Both the position numbers and the translations under genes were made by a program. Below, in pieces: positions 6,585 to 6,876 of a stretch of DNA of 6,876 nucleotides. The stretch's first letter is position 1. The number at the start of each line of letters is the position of its first letter. The notes beneath the pieces are model-generated. The model was given only the letters and a program-made list of their open reading frames with translations. It searched no databases and had not been told where the DNA came from. Source of the DNA: Lentimicrobiaceae bacterium (GTDB taxonomy: Bacteria > Bacteroidota > Bacteroidia > Bacteroidales > SKPS01); assembly GCA_007119395.1 (NCBI GenBank), contig SKPS01000072.1, forward strand, positions 1 to 6,876. Direction: 5' to 3'.

Positions 6585-6591
6585 AAAAGTA
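6584..6591 (-). promoter_or_regulatory. Candidate -7 element of the tetR promoter
   Basis: The minus strand reads TACTTTTG, matching TAnnTTTG. It predicts a leader of roughly 75-80 nt before the tetR ATG. No good -33 TTTG is found at 19-22 bp upstream, so the call rests on the -7 match and location. Confidence 0.45.
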
Positions 6592-6619
6592 CAGTGTATT
6601 TCTGATATAGATAAGAGAA

Positions 6620-6638
6620 TTAACATATTTTAACATAT
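6620..6638. repeat. Direct repeat of TTAACATAT with a 10-bp period
   Basis: TTAACATAT occurs at 6620-6628 and again at 6630-6638, one helical turn apart, about 30-45 bp upstream of the tetR -7 element. The phasing and location would suit an activator site or an AT-rich upstream element. It may also be chance in AT-rich DNA. Confidence 0.35.
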
Positions 6639-6737
6639 GGAAGCTTCTTGATAGAGGTTGAATTTGGGCATTAACAGCGTGGCTTACAGGTTTATATGCC
6701 ACTTAGGTACTTAGTTCACGTAGCAACTGAGGTATAC

Positions 6738-6760
6738 ACCGTTCACTGTTTACCGTTCAC
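6738..6760. repeat. Short direct repeat of ACCGTTCAC
   Basis: ACCGTTCAC is present at 6738-6746 and 6752-6760, giving a 14-bp period with TGTTT between. The intervening text (ACTGTTTACC) is itself a degenerate version of the same unit, so this is a small degenerate tandem array. Confidence 0.55.
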
Positions 6761-6778
6761 CGCAAAAGGCCATTTTCT

Positions 6779-6869
6779 TTACACAGAGGAAAACAAGAGT
6801 TCATCACAGAGTTTCACAGAGGATTTTCCTCCATGAAACTCTTCATTACCTCTGATAAACTCTGTGTAA
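6779..6869. repeat. 91-bp imperfect palindromic element with CACAGAG motifs
   Basis: The ends are perfect 10-bp inverted repeats, TTACACAGAG (6779-6788) and CTCTGTGTAA (6860-6869). The centre is a strong hairpin: AGAGTTTCA (6808-6816) pairs with TGAAACTCT (6834-6842), and inside it GAGGA (6819-6823) pairs with TCCTC (6827-6831) around a TTT loop, with two mismatches between the stems. CACAGAG occurs three times on the plus strand (6782, 6805, 6815) and once inverted (6860). This fits a dispersed intergenic repeat or a tiny MITE-like element. No T-tract follows on either strand in a place expected for a terminator of a gene in this window. Confidence 0.6.
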
Positions 6870-6876
6870 TAAAAAA

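Larger units (their letters stand above)
6640..6876. other. Gene-free right end containing short repeats
   Basis: I see no convincing reading frame on either strand, no tRNA-like fold and no recognisable RNA gene here. The part from 6640 to 6737 holds only a GAAGCTTC palindrome (6640-6647) and a weak GTGGC/GCCAC pair (6679-6702). The rest is taken up by the ACCGTTCAC repeat and the 91-bp palindromic element listed separately. The DNA looks like an intergenic spacer that has collected repeat elements. Confidence 0.6.

Noticed and set aside
6500..6586. Upstream ATG for TetR adding 29 residues
   Set aside because: It overlaps the candidate -7 box and lacks a ribosome site, while the ATG at 6499 has AGGAGG 5 nt upstream and gives a normal TetR N-terminus.
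6679..6702. Small RNA or hairpin from GTGGC/GCCAC
   Set aside because: It has five pairs with a 14-nt loop and no adjacent promoter or T-tract, easily explained by chance.

Overview
The window looks like chromosomal DNA of a Gram-negative member of the Bacteroidota. The reasons are two intergenic matches to the TAnnTTTG type -7 promoter element of that phylum, A-rich gene leaders mostly without Shine-Dalgarno sequences, an outer-membrane beta-barrel ending in Phe, and moderate GC. The order or genus cannot be fixed from the sequence; Bacteroidales or Marinilabiliales is a guess.

All six intact genes lie on the minus strand. In transcription order (right to left) they are: a TetR-family regulator (6499-5795), a secreted LolA-like lipid-carrier protein (5699-4929), two paralogous FtsX/LolC-type ABC permeases of 407 residues each (4874-3651 and 3640-2417), a MacB/LolD-type ABC ATPase (2268-1564) and an outer-membrane beta-barrel protein (1532-321). 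Together they supply every compartment of an envelope-spanning route: cytoplasmic ATPase, inner-membrane permease pair, periplasmic lipid-binding carrier and outer-membrane pore, behind their own repressor. The best reading is a LolCDE-like transport system for a lipid or other hydrophobic molecule. Cargo and direction are unknown.

The left end (1-240, plus strand) carries what looks like the decayed or frameshifted 3' end of a membrane transporter, convergent with the barrel gene. The right end (6500-6876) has no gene. It holds the tetR leader and promoter with an 8-bp palindrome, a direct repeat with a 10-bp period, a short ACCGTTCAC repeat, and a 91-bp imperfect palindrome bounded by perfect 10-bp inverted repeats, probably a dispersed intergenic repeat. 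A third repeat, eight hexamers of GGTTRA type on the minus strand, sits between the second permease and the ATPase gene in the longest gap inside the transporter operon.

The most notable point is the gene set itself: a LolCDE-like ABC module packaged with a LolA-like carrier and a beta-barrel under TetR control. It resembles a functional analogue of the proteobacterial clusters that pair an RND/MMPL pump with DUF1329 and DUF1302 proteins. No substrate can be assigned from sequence alone.
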